Assembly (NCBI RefSeq): GCF_015207655.1
Contig: NZ_JADEWN010000005.1
Location: 1-64,000, forward strand
Reading direction: 5' to 3'
Source of the DNA: Gloeocapsopsis crepidinum LEGE 06123
GTDB taxonomy: Bacteria > Cyanobacteriota > Cyanobacteriia > Cyanobacteriales > Chroococcidiopsidaceae
DNA: 64,000 nucleotides
The translations under genes and the position numbers were made by a program. Position 1 is the stretch's first letter. Each line of letters starts with the position of its first letter. The notes under the pieces were generated by a model that was given only the letters and a program-made list of their open reading frames with translations, was not told the DNA's origin and ran no database searches. This document shows, piece after piece, positions 36,216 through 45,666 of the stretch.

Positions 36216-38132
36216 CTAACTTTCTCGTTCTGCAAGTTCTAACCAACGTTCAGTAGCCGTATCAATTGATTGAATTAAGTTTGCTAAGCGCTCAGAAAGT
36301 TCTTGCATTTGAGTAAAGCTACTAGGAGGATTGTTGTAAAGAGTCTTTTCAAGTTCTTCCTTTTCAGCTTCCATTTGCGGAATTTGAGTTTCTAGCATTT
36401 CATATTCGCGCTTTTCTTTAAATGAAAGCTTGCGTGGTTTACTTGATTGGAAATTTTGGCTGTTGGAGTTTGAATGATTGACTTGCGCTTCAGGTTTTTT
36501 CTGTGTTTTGTCTTCTTTTTCCTCTTCTTGCGCTTTCTTGTAGTCTAGATAAACTGAGTAGTTACCAGGATACTGCCGTAAATTACCGCCAGACTCAAAG
36601 GCAAAAATAGTATCAACAGTGCGATCGAGAAAATAGCGATCGTGAGAAACAACAATCACACAACCATTAAAATCTTCTATATATTCTTCTAAAACAGCCA
36701 AAGTTTGCACGTCAAGATCGTTTGTTGGTTCATCCAAAATTAAGACATTTGGCGCACTCATCAACACTCGCAGGAGAAACAACCGTCGCTTTTCGCCACC
36801 AGAAAGTTTATGAATTGGTGAATATTGTTGATTTGGTGGAAACAAAAATCGCTCCAGCATTTGAGATGCAGTAATGACACTACCATCTGCTGTGTTGACT
36901 AGTTCAGCAACGCTTTTGAGATATTCAATGACTCGTTGATTTTCGTTTAAAGAAACATCTTCAGAGTGCTGATCGAAATAACCAATATGAATTGTAGATC
37001 CGATGTCTACCTTACCAGTGTCAGGCTGCACTCGTCCGGTAATAATATCCATTAGTGTAGATTTACCGGCTCCGTTACTCCCAATAATACCAATGCGATC
37101 TTCAGGATTAAAAGTATAGGTAAAGTCATTAATTATAGTTCGCCCGTTATAGGATTTGGCAATATTTGTTAGCTCAATCACCTTCTTGCCAATTCGACGA
37201 CTTGCAGTAGAAATCTCGACTTTCCCTTGTGCTTGTTTAAATTCTTGCCCTTGCATTTCTCGAATGCGATCAATTCGCGCTTTTTGCTTGGTACTGCGCG
37301 CTTTTGGTCCTCTTTTTAGCCATTCGAGTTCTCGCCGCAGCACTCCTGTATGTTTGCGCTGGCTACTTGCTGCTGTTTCTTCAGCTTCTGCCTTTTTTTC
37401 TAAGTAATAAACATAGTTACCAGAGTAGGCGTAGAGATCGCCGCGATCAATTTCAAGGATACGATTTGTGACGCGATCCAAAAAGTAGCGATCGTGGGTA
37501 ATCAGTAGTAATGCACCTCGATAGCGACTTAAATAACTTTGCAACCACTCAACTGATAAAGCATCTAAGTGATTTGTCGGTTCATCCATCAGCAAGACAT
37601 CAGGTTCTGATAATAGCGCAGCCGCAAGTGCAATTCGTTTACGATATCCACCGGATAAATTGCCAATTTTGGCATCAAAGTCTTGAATACCTAACTTAGT
37701 CAAAATAATTTTGGCATTCGTTTCGAGATCCCACGCCCCTGCTGCTTCCATTTGTTGCGATACGCTAGAAAGACGTGCAATCAGCTTTTCAGTATCGCCC
37801 CCATGTTCAAGTTGATCTGAAAGTTCTTCATACTCTCGCACCAACGCCATCTGTTCGCCACTATCAGCAAAGACTTGTTCGAGAACTGTGTGACTTTCGT
37901 CTAACTCTGGCTGTTGGGGTAGATAGACAATTTTAGCTCCAGAATTGACCCAAATTTCGCCACTGTCGATTGGCTCTAATCCGGCAATCATTTTTAGTAA
38001 CGTTGATTTACCAGAGCCATTTGTTCCAATCAACCCAACTTTATCACTTTCATTCAGACTAAAGCTGGCATCTTTAAAAATTTCTTTGATGCCAAAGTCT
38101 TTTTTGAGCGATCGCAGTGTAAAGATAGTCAT
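36216..38132 (-). CDS. ABC-F family ATPase (Uup-like)
   Basis: 638 aa with two ABC domains and no membrane part. Domain 1: Walker A GTNGSGKST, signature LSGGYRKR, Walker B LLMDEPTNHLD. Domain 2: GSNGAGKST, LSGGEKRR, LILDEPTNDLD. A basic linker (about residues 245-290) joins them, and a charged coiled coil (about 560-635) follows a polar stretch, as in Uup. ABC-F proteins act on ribosomes, or in the Uup subgroup also on branched DNA. Start ATG is followed by the usual MTIFTLRSLKKDFG. Confidence 0.9.
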   Translation of the reverse strand: MTIFTLRSLKKDFGIKEIFKDASFSLNESDKVGLIGTNGSGKSTLLKMIAGLEPIDSGEIWVNSGAKIVYLPQQPELDESHTVLEQVFADSGEQMALVREYEELSDQLEHGGDTEKLIARLSSVSQQMEAAGAWDLETNAKIILTKLGIQDFDAKIGNLSGGYRKRIALAAALLSEPDVLLMDEPTNHLDALSVEWLQSYLSRYRGALLLITHDRYFLDRVTNRILEIDRGDLYAYSGNYVYYLEKKAEAEETAASSQRKHTGVLRRELEWLKRGPKARSTKQKARIDRIREMQGQEFKQAQGKVEISTASRRIGKKVIELTNIAKSYNGRTIINDFTYTFNPEDRIGIIGSNGAGKSTLMDIITGRVQPDTGKVDIGSTIHIGYFDQHSEDVSLNENQRVIEYLKSVAELVNTADGSVITASQMLERFLFPPNQQYSPIHKLSGGEKRRLFLLRVLMSAPNVLILDEPTNDLDVQTLAVLEEYIEDFNGCVIVVSHDRYFLDRTVDTIFAFESGGNLRQYPGNYSVYLDYKKAQEEEKEDKTQKKPEAQVNHSNSNSQNFQSSKPRKLSFKEKREYEMLETQIPQMEAEKEELEKTLYNNPPSSFTQMQELSERLANLIQSIDTATERWLELAERES

Positions 38133-38149
38133 TGGTTACAGATTGTGTA

Positions 38150-38317
38150 CTATGGCAGGGGTCAGAGGTCAGGAGTTTCTGGAGTAGGGGAACTTCAGGT
38201 GCAGAGGAAGCAGAGGAGAATACTCTTTTTTGTCTATTCAAAACTTATAACTAGCTACTAATAACTAACACTAATCACTAGCCACTAGCCACTCACTCCT
38301 CACCCCTTTCCCAATAG
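38150..38317. repeat. Spacer with mixed dispersed repeats
   Basis: Contains GGGTCAGAGGTCAGGAGT, then runs of ACTAATAACTAACACTAATC and CACTAGCCACTAGCCACT, then ACTCCTCACCCCTTTCCC. These are the same low-complexity classes seen at 27824, 53993 and 57318. No gene. Confidence 0.65.
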
Positions 38318-39640
38318 TTAGCCCAGAAATTCACGCGGATCGGTAACATAACCCGTTAATGCAGAAGCAGCAGCGGTATAGGGCGAAGCCAAGTAGATTT
38401 GTGCTGTTTTTTCACCCATACGCCCAGGAAAGTTGCGGTTAGTCGTGGAAACGCAGACTTCAGGTTTATTCATGCGTCCAAATGTATCTTTAGGTCCTCC
38501 AAGACAAGCGGCACAGGAAGGTGCAGCAGGTTCGATACAACCAGAGTTGAGGAAGATTTCAGAGAGTGTTTGTCCCTCGTGTTTGTAGGTAAATAAGTCT
38601 TCGTAGACTTTTTGAGTTGCTGGAACGATGTATGTCGGAACTTTGACTTGATGACCTTTAAGAATTCTAGCGGCGTTGATAAAATCTGTGGTTTTACCGC
38701 CAGTACAAGAACCAATATAAACACGATCTATCTTGACATCGCGACATTCTCGTGCTAGAGCGCGGTTATCTGGAGAGTGGGGTTTAGCAACAACAGGTTC
38801 GAGTTGCGAGACATCGTAGGTGCGATCGCTATAAAAGTTCGCATCGCTGTCAGTGTAGAAAGACTCAAAAGGTTTATCAGTTCGCGCGCGGACATATTCA
38901 TAAGTTGTTTCATCGGGTGCGATCGTGCCATTCTTCCCACCAGCTTCAATCGCCATGTTGCACAAAGTCATCCGTTCTTCCATTGTCATCCGTTGCACGG
39001 CTTCGCCTGCAAATTCCATTGTGCGGTAAGTTGCACCCGCAACACTGATATCACCAATAATTTGCAAAATTAGGTCTTTTGCCAACAAATAATCTGGCAT
39101 TTCACCATTGAGAACAAACCGCATTGTTGCTGGAACTTTGATTAATAGCTTGCCCGTTCCCATGATGAAACCAGCGTCAGTGTTGCCGATCCCTGTGGCA
39201 AATTGACCAAATGCTCCCGCATTGCAAGTATGCGAATCAGTACCAAATAATACTTCACCAGGACGAGTATGACCTTCTTGAGCTAAAGCAATGTGACAAA
39301 CACCTTTGTAATCTGGGTTCGCTTTGAAGTTAGCACGGTCGGTAATATCGTAGAAATATTTAATACTTTGCTCTTGAGCAAAATCACGTAAAATATCAAC
39401 GTTACGATTTGCGCGTTCGTCAGCAGTGAAAATGTAGTGATCGGGAATCAAAACAATCTTCTCAGAATCCCAAACTTTCGCATCTGCACCAAATTCGCGC
39501 TTGAATACGCCAATCGTACCAGGACCGCAAACATCGTGTGTCATCAAAACATCAACATTAACCCAGATATTTTCTCCAGGCTCAACAACCGAACGCCCCG
39601 CAGCTTTAGCCAAGATTTTTTCAGTGAGGGTCATACCCAT
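38318..39640 (-). CDS. leuC: 3-isopropylmalate dehydratase large subunit
   Basis: 440 aa. LeuC isomerises 2-isopropylmalate to 3-isopropylmalate in leucine synthesis with the small subunit LeuD. The 4Fe-4S ligands are visible in GSCTGGKTTDF and in CAACLGG, and GTDSHTCNAGAFG is the active-site block. It is shorter than the E. coli protein (466) and resembles the short LeuC/homoaconitase type used by many cyanobacteria. leuD is not adjacent. Start at 39640 or two codons later. Confidence 0.92.
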   Translation of the reverse strand: MGMTLTEKILAKAAGRSVVEPGENIWVNVDVLMTHDVCGPGTIGVFKREFGADAKVWDSEKIVLIPDHYIFTADERANRNVDILRDFAQEQSIKYFYDITDRANFKANPDYKGVCHIALAQEGHTRPGEVLFGTDSHTCNAGAFGQFATGIGNTDAGFIMGTGKLLIKVPATMRFVLNGEMPDYLLAKDLILQIIGDISVAGATYRTMEFAGEAVQRMTMEERMTLCNMAIEAGGKNGTIAPDETTYEYVRARTDKPFESFYTDSDANFYSDRTYDVSQLEPVVAKPHSPDNRALARECRDVKIDRVYIGSCTGGKTTDFINAARILKGHQVKVPTYIVPATQKVYEDLFTYKHEGQTLSEIFLNSGCIEPAAPSCAACLGGPKDTFGRMNKPEVCVSTTNRNFPGRMGEKTAQIYLASPYTAAASALTGYVTDPREFLG

Positions 39641-40194
39641 AGCGATCGCACATCTCCCTTATGACAAGCTATTACTATAGTAGTTAGTATTTCTACTCTA
39701 ATAACCATTTCAAACAATTAACCGAGTCGTTGCGAGTTCTTAACGCTGGGTATTATCGAACAGGTCGTAATGTAGATATATGAGATAAAGACTTTATGCT
39801 ACCAACTCATAATCAATGGCAACCCAGGTCGAAAATCTGCCTTTTGTCCTCGTACTTCTCTGTCAAACCCAAGCTCTACAAAATATTCTGCTCATACCCG
39901 TAGCTTTAATTGACGTGTATCAATCACTGCTTGGAGTTCTGATGATGGGTGCTTTGCAGAAGGACTAACCAACTCTACACGAGTGATTTCGCGCAAGTCA
40001 ATACCATGATTTAGCGGTTGTGACTTCACTATTTGAGCATGGACTGATTCAGTTTCTCAAGTTTAATGAATACAAATAGACAAGTTCCAAGTGTCGTCAA
40101 CACAGATGACTCAATCTACCTACGAAGCGATCGTTCATCAACTCAACACTAAAATACTTTCTTGCTCTGCATCCCCAAACTGGCTAATTATGGC
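39641..40194. other. Spacer with possible decayed coding sequence
   Basis: About 550 bases without an intact gene. On the minus strand around 39890-40020, a stretch reads LNHGIDLREITRVELVSPSA and then ends at a stop after 20 more codons, with further coding-like pieces in other frames (to about 39800). This looks like a pseudogene remnant of an unrecognised protein, but could be chance. Confidence 0.3.
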
Positions 40195-40467
40195 TTAATT
40201 GTCCCGCAATACTTGTACGATTTTAGAAGTTGAGCAGTTACCAACACAAAGATAGATAAATTTTGGAGGATAACCGTAGAGAAGACTGCGTTGATGGAAA
40301 TCAGAGTCTTTAGAGATGACGAAATGATTAGCTTTGGTATACTCCCAAATCAAGACGTCATCGCTGTGGATAAAGGCTAGTGTCTTAACGTGTACTGATT
40401 CAGGATATAAATCTGCAATCTGAGGAACGATCCGATCCGAGAGATTTTCGTCTAAAAGTAGTTTCAC
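40195..40467 (-). CDS. DUF5615 PIN-like toxin
   Basis: 90 aa. The fold of the Mut7-C/DUF5615 PIN-like family is evident: MKLLLDENLSDRIVPQI with the first acidic cluster, then HSDDVLIWEYTKAN and FVISKDSDFHQR with the later acidic residues of the putative RNase site. Proteins of this family are usually the toxin of a pair with a DUF433 antitoxin. Here the start overlaps the stop of the DUF433 gene by four bases (40464-40467), so the two are co-translated. Confidence 0.85.
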   Translation of the reverse strand: MKLLLDENLSDRIVPQIADLYPESVHVKTLAFIHSDDVLIWEYTKANHFVISKDSDFHQRSLLYGYPPKFIYLCVGNCSTSKIVQVLRDN

Positions 40468-40688
40468 AAGGAAGCCACAAATAATTTCTTCTCACGGTCA
40501 GCAGCAAAGGCAAGACAAGCTTTAATATCTTCGGGTGTCAGTTCAGAAAAATCTTCCAAGATTTCCTCTTCCGTCATACCGCCTGTAAAATACTCCAATA
40601 TGTCATACACTGTAATCCGTATTCCTCGAATACATGGCTTACCGCTACGTTTGCCAGGTTCAATCGTGATGAGTTCTTGGTAGTTCAT
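40464..40688 (-). CDS. DUF433 antitoxin
   Basis: 74 aa from the ATG at 40688 (MNYQELITIEPGKRSGKPCI); a longer frame to 40769 is open but its 27 extra codons do not resemble the family. The core RSGKPCIRGIRITVYDIL is a winged helix-turn-helix of the DUF433 family, which represses its own operon and neutralises the PIN-like partner. It is the upstream gene of the pair. Confidence 0.87.
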   Translation of the reverse strand: MNYQELITIEPGKRSGKPCIRGIRITVYDILEYFTGGMTEEEILEDFSELTPEDIKACLAFAADREKKLFVASL

Positions 40689-41065
40689 AGCATGGAAACG
40701 GTGTTTGCTTAGTATACATAATATCGAGCAACTAGAGATTTGAAGAATTGGCACACTAAAATTTGGCATAGGTTAGGCGATCGCGAAGAAACCTACACAC
40801 CCTAATTCTACTTAATACAGAACGAAAACTATGCTGGGCAACTGCTCCCTCCTGGTATACACAAGTTCAACTTACAGGATCGCCCTGTCAATAAAATTCA
40901 AATCATCCCCTCACCCATAATTTTCTATAATGCTTAGGGCTTATAGACAAAATATCTAAACTACGCTATAGGAAGACTCGTAGTATAATGACCCCGTTCA
41001 CCCGCCGCGAACAATATCTCGGATTTAACGAAAAGACTCTGTACGGTCAGCGTGCAGCGGGATTG
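40689..41065. other. Spacer upstream of the toxin-antitoxin pair
   Basis: About 380 bases. It contains the promoter region of the DUF433 gene and a short open frame on the plus strand (40988-41125, starts MTPFTRREQYLGFNEKTLYG) that runs into the antisense of the aspartic-protease gene. I do not recognise it, and it has no ribosome-binding site, so I do not call it a gene. Confidence 0.4.
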
Positions 41066-41443
41066 TTAAACCGTGCCAACTTTGCGGAGTTCGACCTGAC
41101 CGCCCTCAAAAACTTGTATTGTTAGTTGATAGCCTTCCATTAACGACATTCCAACAAGTGGTTTTGAATCGGCTTCGTCTACTGGAATTGTTATCGGTGT
41201 TCCATCCCAGATGACAACTGCTTCGTAAACGTCGAAAACGCACTCGCTGCCATCTCCAAGAATTGCTCGTCCTCGCCTTTTCCATGTCAAATTCAACTGA
41301 GTGATTAAGTCTCGAGGCAGAGAAAGCCAACCATTAAAGCCTGTATCGACGATTGCATCTTGCGTAAAATCTTTGCCATCAGCACGGCGAATTGACAGGG
41401 GAAGAATCGGCTCAAACTCAACGTTAACGAACCCAGTAATCAT
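41066..41443 (-). CDS. Retropepsin-like clan AA aspartic protease
   Basis: 125 aa. The single aspartic-protease motif IVDTGFNGWLSL lies at about residue 31, followed by beta-strands ending VGMSLMEGYQL, which corresponds to the second half of the retroviral-type fold. Such a monomer would need to dimerise to form an active site. No signal peptide. Its ATG overlaps the stop of the small gene before it by four bases. Substrate and role are unknown; the two-gene arrangement suggests a functional pair. Confidence 0.82.
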   Translation of the reverse strand: MITGFVNVEFEPILPLSIRRADGKDFTQDAIVDTGFNGWLSLPRDLITQLNLTWKRRGRAILGDGSECVFDVYEAVVIWDGTPITIPVDEADSKPLVGMSLMEGYQLTIQVFEGGQVELRKVGTV

Positions 41444-41712
41444 GCAGTTCTTTGGGTGCGTCCGCCAAAACGACGAACATGACGAGAACCAATGCGAACA
41501 ATCCAGATTTGGGCATCGGGGTGACGGGCTTCAAGGCGATCGCAGGCAGCAATTTCGCTCTGATCGACTTCAAAATCTCCGGTTTCGATGTCGATCGCCA
41601 CAATCTTGCAGTGATTGCCTTCCTCGACTTGCTGGCGCACCTGAGTTTCATAAATCTCATCGCCACGTCGAGCAAATTCTTCTTTGCTGTAGCGGGGTTG
41701 TCGAATTGTCAT
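41440..41712 (-). CDS. Conserved small protein paired with the aspartic protease
   Basis: 90 aa: starts MTIRQPRYSKEEFARRGDEI, middle GNHCKIVAIDIETGDFEVD, then HPDAQIWIVRIGSRHVRRFG. I recall similar small proteins before clan AA protease genes in cyanobacteria, but no function. The layout (short upstream gene, four-base overlap) is like a toxin-antitoxin or a protease with its substrate or inhibitor. This role is inference. Confidence 0.75.
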   Translation of the reverse strand: MTIRQPRYSKEEFARRGDEIYETQVRQQVEEGNHCKIVAIDIETGDFEVDQSEIAACDRLEARHPDAQIWIVRIGSRHVRRFGGRTQRTA

Positions 41713-41768
41713 AGGCTTGACCTTAATATCTAAGGTTGCACATCAATAGTGGCAAGTTCTCCATCAGA

Positions 41769-42236
41769 TTATTCCATGACTTCGTGTGAAAGGTTGATCC
41801 ACTTCATGGGTGTTCCCCATATTCCATGTTTGAAAAAGCGATCGCCGCTTTGTATAAACCCTACTTTCTGGTAAAAGCCAACTGCTTCTTCTGCGGCGTT
41901 AACAGTGACTTCATCCAAATCATAGTTGCATTGGGTGAAGAGTTCTCGACCGATTCCTTGCCCAGAAAATTCTCTTCGGACAAACAGCAATGACAAATGA
42001 TTGCCCCTCTTAAAGGCAATAAATCCAACAACGATTTCATTCCACGTTGCAACTAGCGTTTTCTCACCACTTAAGATTCTGTCTTTTAATTCTTCTGGGT
42101 TACACAGCTTCTTCCATTCGGCAACGCTTTCTGGTGTACCATCAGTCAATTCCCATAGAACCGCAGAAGCCCACATGCAACCACTAATTTGATGCTCGTC
42201 TCCAATCTGCGGTAGTCTGTAGGTAATTGTGTTCAT
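41769..42236 (-). CDS. GNAT-family N-acetyltransferase
   Basis: 155 aa. Motif A is LSLLFVRREFSGQGIGRELF (about residues 80-99), and the motif-B end is FYQKVGFIQSGD. Substrate unknown. It lies on the same strand as the protease pair, which follows 57 bases downstream, so cotranscription is possible. It differs from the two other GNAT proteins in the window and is not a tandem copy. Confidence 0.83.
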   Translation of the reverse strand: MNTITYRLPQIGDEHQISGCMWASAVLWELTDGTPESVAEWKKLCNPEELKDRILSGEKTLVATWNEIVVGFIAFKRGNHLSLLFVRREFSGQGIGRELFTQCNYDLDEVTVNAAEEAVGFYQKVGFIQSGDRFFKHGIWGTPMKWINLSHEVME

Positions 42237-42551
42237 GGTTATGTGTTAATAACCTTTCGGCAACACCAATTTGAGATGAGTAGTTGTTAGGTTGCTGTCC
42301 TGAAAACTAAAACGGAGCGGTCTAACTACATTATTATGCAGAAATGTTCTGTACATCTACCCTATTTGGCACAATAGCTAGAATTATTCTGGATTATATT
42401 CCAGACAAACAAATTATTGATTGTGTGGTACTAAATTTTCTTCGTTCACTACTGCCAATATAATTCAATGATTTGGGTGACAGCACGGCAATGTTTGCAC
42501 TTGTGAAGCCTAATGCTTCACGAAGTGCGATCGCATCCTCAAAATCTGAAT
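42237..42551. other. Spacer with a perfect small hairpin
   Basis: About 315 bases without a gene. GTGAAGC and GCTTCAC pair around CTAAT near 42504-42522, just after the stop of the leftward MFS transporter gene on its downstream side. On the minus strand no T-run follows directly, so it is a weak terminator candidate. Confidence 0.4.
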
Positions 42552-43997
42552 TTAGCTATTACCTCGATCGCGTTCTTTCAACTGCAATAAAATCTGTGCG
42601 TGAACTTCGCGGGTGATCGGGTAGAAATACGCTAAAACTAATCCTAAGATCAAGCAAAGTGTTGGTATAGGAGCGATCGCAAAGCGAATTGCTTGTAAAG
42701 CACTTTCGGGTTGTATGGGAATTGGTTGTCCTGGGACGCTTTCTTGAAAACCCGACCATTCGAGGATAACTCCTAACAAAAATAAGCCAAATGCTAAGCC
42801 AAATTTTTGCAGTAGCACCATGAAACCATAAAAAATTCCTTCGCGCCGTTGTCCAGTTCTTAACTCATCAAGTTCGATCACATCCGGCATCATTGACCAC
42901 GGTATCAGATATGCAGTGGCAACGCCAAAACCTGCCATAACGGCAAGGACATACATAAAAGTTAACTGTCCTGGTTGTAAGAAAAACAATCCAGTCTGGG
43001 CAATAATCCACACACTCATCCCCATGAAATAAACTGCTTTCTTACCAACACGTTCGCTAATGTAGCTCCAGACAAATAGCATGAGTAAAGCTGTACCTTG
43101 AACCGCAATAATTACTGTAGGAACCGATGCGTCACTCAAACCCATCACATTAACGACAAAGTACGGAATAATTGCGGCTGTCACCTGAACACCCATCCAG
43201 GAAAAGAGATAAATACCAATGACAAATAAAAACGGGCGATTGCTGAAGACAATTTTTAGCTGCTGTAAATAAGGAAGCGATTCTTCAGAATAACGATCGC
43301 GACGGTGGGCTTCTAGTGCCATAACGCGATCGCGTACTCCCCAGACACACCAATACAAAGGTAATACAGCCAAAATACCAATTGCGATCGCTAACACAAA
43401 ATACTGTTGTCGCGGATCGGGAACTGATGCGAAGACAATTTGTGCAATAACAACCGAAAGAATACTACCACCAATGGAAAAGGCAAACCGAAAACTCGTC
43501 AAACTCGTGCGTTCGTTATAATCTTGTGTAATCTCGGCAGTGAGTGCAGTATAGGGAAGATTAACAACGGTATACATCGCATTCAAAAAAATTGAAATGA
43601 TGACGTAGTACCAAAATAAGCCCCACTGTTGCGCGGTAGGATTCGTACTAAATTGCGGAATCACCCACTGCAAAACGTAGAAAATGCCAAAAGGAATCGC
43701 GCCCCAAAATAGCCAAGGTAAACGACGACCCCAACGTGATACAGTGCGATCGCTTAATACTCCAACAATCGGATCGTTAATCGCATCCCAAATCTTACCA
43801 ATCAACAGAATCATACCCGCTAATCCAGGGCTAATTCCCGCAACGTTGGTAAAGAAAACTAATAAAAAAAATGCTGTGATATTTGCTGTAACTGCTGGAC
43901 CTAAATCTCCCGCACCATAAGCTAGTTTTGTTTTTAAGTTCAGCTTTTCACTTAACTGGGATTTGGCAGGATAGGCTTCAGGAGAAGAATTACTCAT
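42552..43997 (-). CDS. GPH-family sugar:cation symporter (MFS, MelB-like)
   Basis: 481 aa, twelve membrane helices. The GPH signature is visible: LAYGAGDLGPAVTANITAFF at helix 1 and WDAINDPIVGVLSDRT (about residue 70), with the Asp residues that bind cations in MelB-type proteins. Cytoplasmic loops SRWGRRLPW and DELRTGQRREG are typical. It probably takes up a sugar or glycoside with Na+ or H+. No sugar-degrading genes adjoin. Confidence 0.85.
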   Translation of the reverse strand: MSNSSPEAYPAKSQLSEKLNLKTKLAYGAGDLGPAVTANITAFFLLVFFTNVAGISPGLAGMILLIGKIWDAINDPIVGVLSDRTVSRWGRRLPWLFWGAIPFGIFYVLQWVIPQFSTNPTAQQWGLFWYYVIISIFLNAMYTVVNLPYTALTAEITQDYNERTSLTSFRFAFSIGGSILSVVIAQIVFASVPDPRQQYFVLAIAIGILAVLPLYWCVWGVRDRVMALEAHRRDRYSEESLPYLQQLKIVFSNRPFLFVIGIYLFSWMGVQVTAAIIPYFVVNVMGLSDASVPTVIIAVQGTALLMLFVWSYISERVGKKAVYFMGMSVWIIAQTGLFFLQPGQLTFMYVLAVMAGFGVATAYLIPWSMMPDVIELDELRTGQRREGIFYGFMVLLQKFGLAFGLFLLGVILEWSGFQESVPGQPIPIQPESALQAIRFAIAPIPTLCLILGLVLAYFYPITREVHAQILLQLKERDRGNS

Positions 43998-44065
43998 AAT
44001 ACTATTGCACTCATATTAAAATAAAAAGCTTCCCACCTTAGTATCCGCCCCTGATTGCACTTCCT

Positions 44066-44593
44066 ATGGCAGACCTTTACGTTTCTTGGTCAGATTACAA
44101 CCATACTATTGAACAGCTAGCCATTAAAATTTATCAATCAAATTGGCAATTTAATCAAATTGTCTGTCTCGCACGCGGTGGACTGCGTGTTGGCGATGTT
44201 CTTTCTCGCATCTATAAACAACCGCTAGCCGTTTTATCAACTTCCTCCTATACTGGCGCTGGTAAGCAGACGCGGGGAGAATTGGTTTTTGCCCGTAGCT
44301 TAACTATGACAACTCCTGAAATCGGTTCACATATTCTATTAGTTGACGATTTAGTTGATTCTGGTGTCACGCTACAACAGACAATTCCCTGGTTAAACCA
44401 AAACTTTGGCGATCGCATTCAAGAAATTCGTACCGCAGTATTATGGTACAAAGCTTGTTCAGTCATGGTTCCAAATTACTATGTAGATTATTTACCTGAT
44501 AATCCGTGGATTCACCAACCTTTTGAACATTACGAAAAAATGGCACCTGCAGAACTTGCGGCGAGTCATGAATCGGCTTCAGTTACCAAATAG
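44066..44593 (+). CDS. Phosphoribosyltransferase family protein
   Basis: 175 aa. The PRPP-binding motif ILLVDDLVDSGVTL lies at about residue 92, and the fold starts with FNQIVCLARGGLRVGDVLS. It resembles the xanthine/hypoxanthine-type Gpt branch, but purine preference cannot be told. Cytoplasmic. Its last 15 bases overlap the convergent AEC transporter gene. Confidence 0.85.
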   Translation: MADLYVSWSDYNHTIEQLAIKIYQSNWQFNQIVCLARGGLRVGDVLSRIYKQPLAVLSTSSYTGAGKQTRGELVFARSLTMTTPEIGSHILLVDDLVDSGVTLQQTIPWLNQNFGDRIQEIRTAVLWYKACSVMVPNYYVDYLPDNPWIHQPFEHYEKMAPAELAASHESASVTK

Positions 44594-45505
44594 ATAAATC
44601 CATATTGGTAGCAAAAATAAAATGCCAATCGTACCAACGGCAAGTGCTGTAACGGCTAAATCGCGATCGAGATCGTAAGCTTCAGCAATCACAAGCGTAG
44701 CAAAAGCTGGTGGCATTGCACTTTGCAACACTAAAACAAGCCGAGTAGCACCATTGATTCCCAACAGCGATAAGCTGCTACCCAAGATGAGCGGGACTAA
44801 AAGCATTTTAATCGCCAAGCTCACTGAGGCACGAGGCAAACTGTGCCAAGAATGTAACTGGCTCAGCCGCATCCCAATCAAAACTAAAGATAGCGCTACC
44901 ATTGTCCAGGCTAAACCTTGAAGAAGCGCTGCAGCAGATGCTTGCAAAGGTACTCGGCGAAAAGCAAAGCCAAAGCCGAAACTCCACAACGAAGGATTAA
45001 TCAAAATTGCTTGTGCGAGTTCGCGATAATTGTGAACACTACCTCCAAACCGCGCTGCTAATGCCACACCTACGCCGTAAGCTCCGAGTGTTGTTCCTAG
45101 AAGATCGTAAAATAAAGCAAAACCAAAATACTGCGTACCTGCGATCGCTAGCGTAATTGGATATCCAAGATAGCCTGTGTTTCCTACCATAGCGGCTAAG
45201 ATAAAGCTACCTTGAGTTGGTTGTCGCCAAGGCGCAGCATCTTTTTTCAAGAGTTGTCGAAAATAAATTCCTGCTCCAGCAAAGGCAACTCCGAGTATAA
45301 TGGCGATCCAGGCGATCGCTGGTGCAATCCAAATTTGTCCTGATAAGTCTGCTTGTCGTAAAAATGCCACAATACTAATAGGTACGCCTACCCAAAACAA
45401 AAATTGACCTAAACGCGTAGCAACAACTTTCGACAAATACCGTCCAAGTATCAATCCCAATAGAACTAATCCGATTAGTGGCGCGTAGATTGCGATAAGG
45501 TTCAT
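44579..45505 (-). CDS. AEC-family transporter (auxin efflux carrier fold)
   Basis: 308 aa with about ten membrane helices in two halves. N-terminal YAPLIGLVLLGLILGRYL and the mid block GNTGYLGYPITLAIAG are typical for AEC proteins, which move organic acids or similar anions. The end LAVTALAVGTIGILFLLPIW closes the second half. It is convergent with the phosphoribosyltransferase gene. Substrate unknown. Confidence 0.87.
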   Translation of the reverse strand: MNLIAIYAPLIGLVLLGLILGRYLSKVVATRLGQFLFWVGVPISIVAFLRQADLSGQIWIAPAIAWIAIILGVAFAGAGIYFRQLLKKDAAPWRQPTQGSFILAAMVGNTGYLGYPITLAIAGTQYFGFALFYDLLGTTLGAYGVGVALAARFGGSVHNYRELAQAILINPSLWSFGFGFAFRRVPLQASAAALLQGLAWTMVALSLVLIGMRLSQLHSWHSLPRASVSLAIKMLLVPLILGSSLSLLGINGATRLVLVLQSAMPPAFATLVIAEAYDLDRDLAVTALAVGTIGILFLLPIWIYLFGN

Positions 45506-45666
45506 GAAGGAGAGGAGCTAGTGGCTATAACATTAAAGACATCGAGTTACTCCCCTATATTTACAAAATATTTACAAAACGCTGAGAACTTTTAAAATTT
45601 GGTTTTTTGTCATTCGTCACTAGTCTAAAATTGGCTAGGGCTGAAGTCAGATGCAGGAGTGAGTGC

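Noticed and set aside
41301-41714. Open frame of 137 codons on the plus strand
   Set aside because: It is antisense to the overlapping protease pair, and its Cys/Arg/Ser-rich product looks like a shadow translation.
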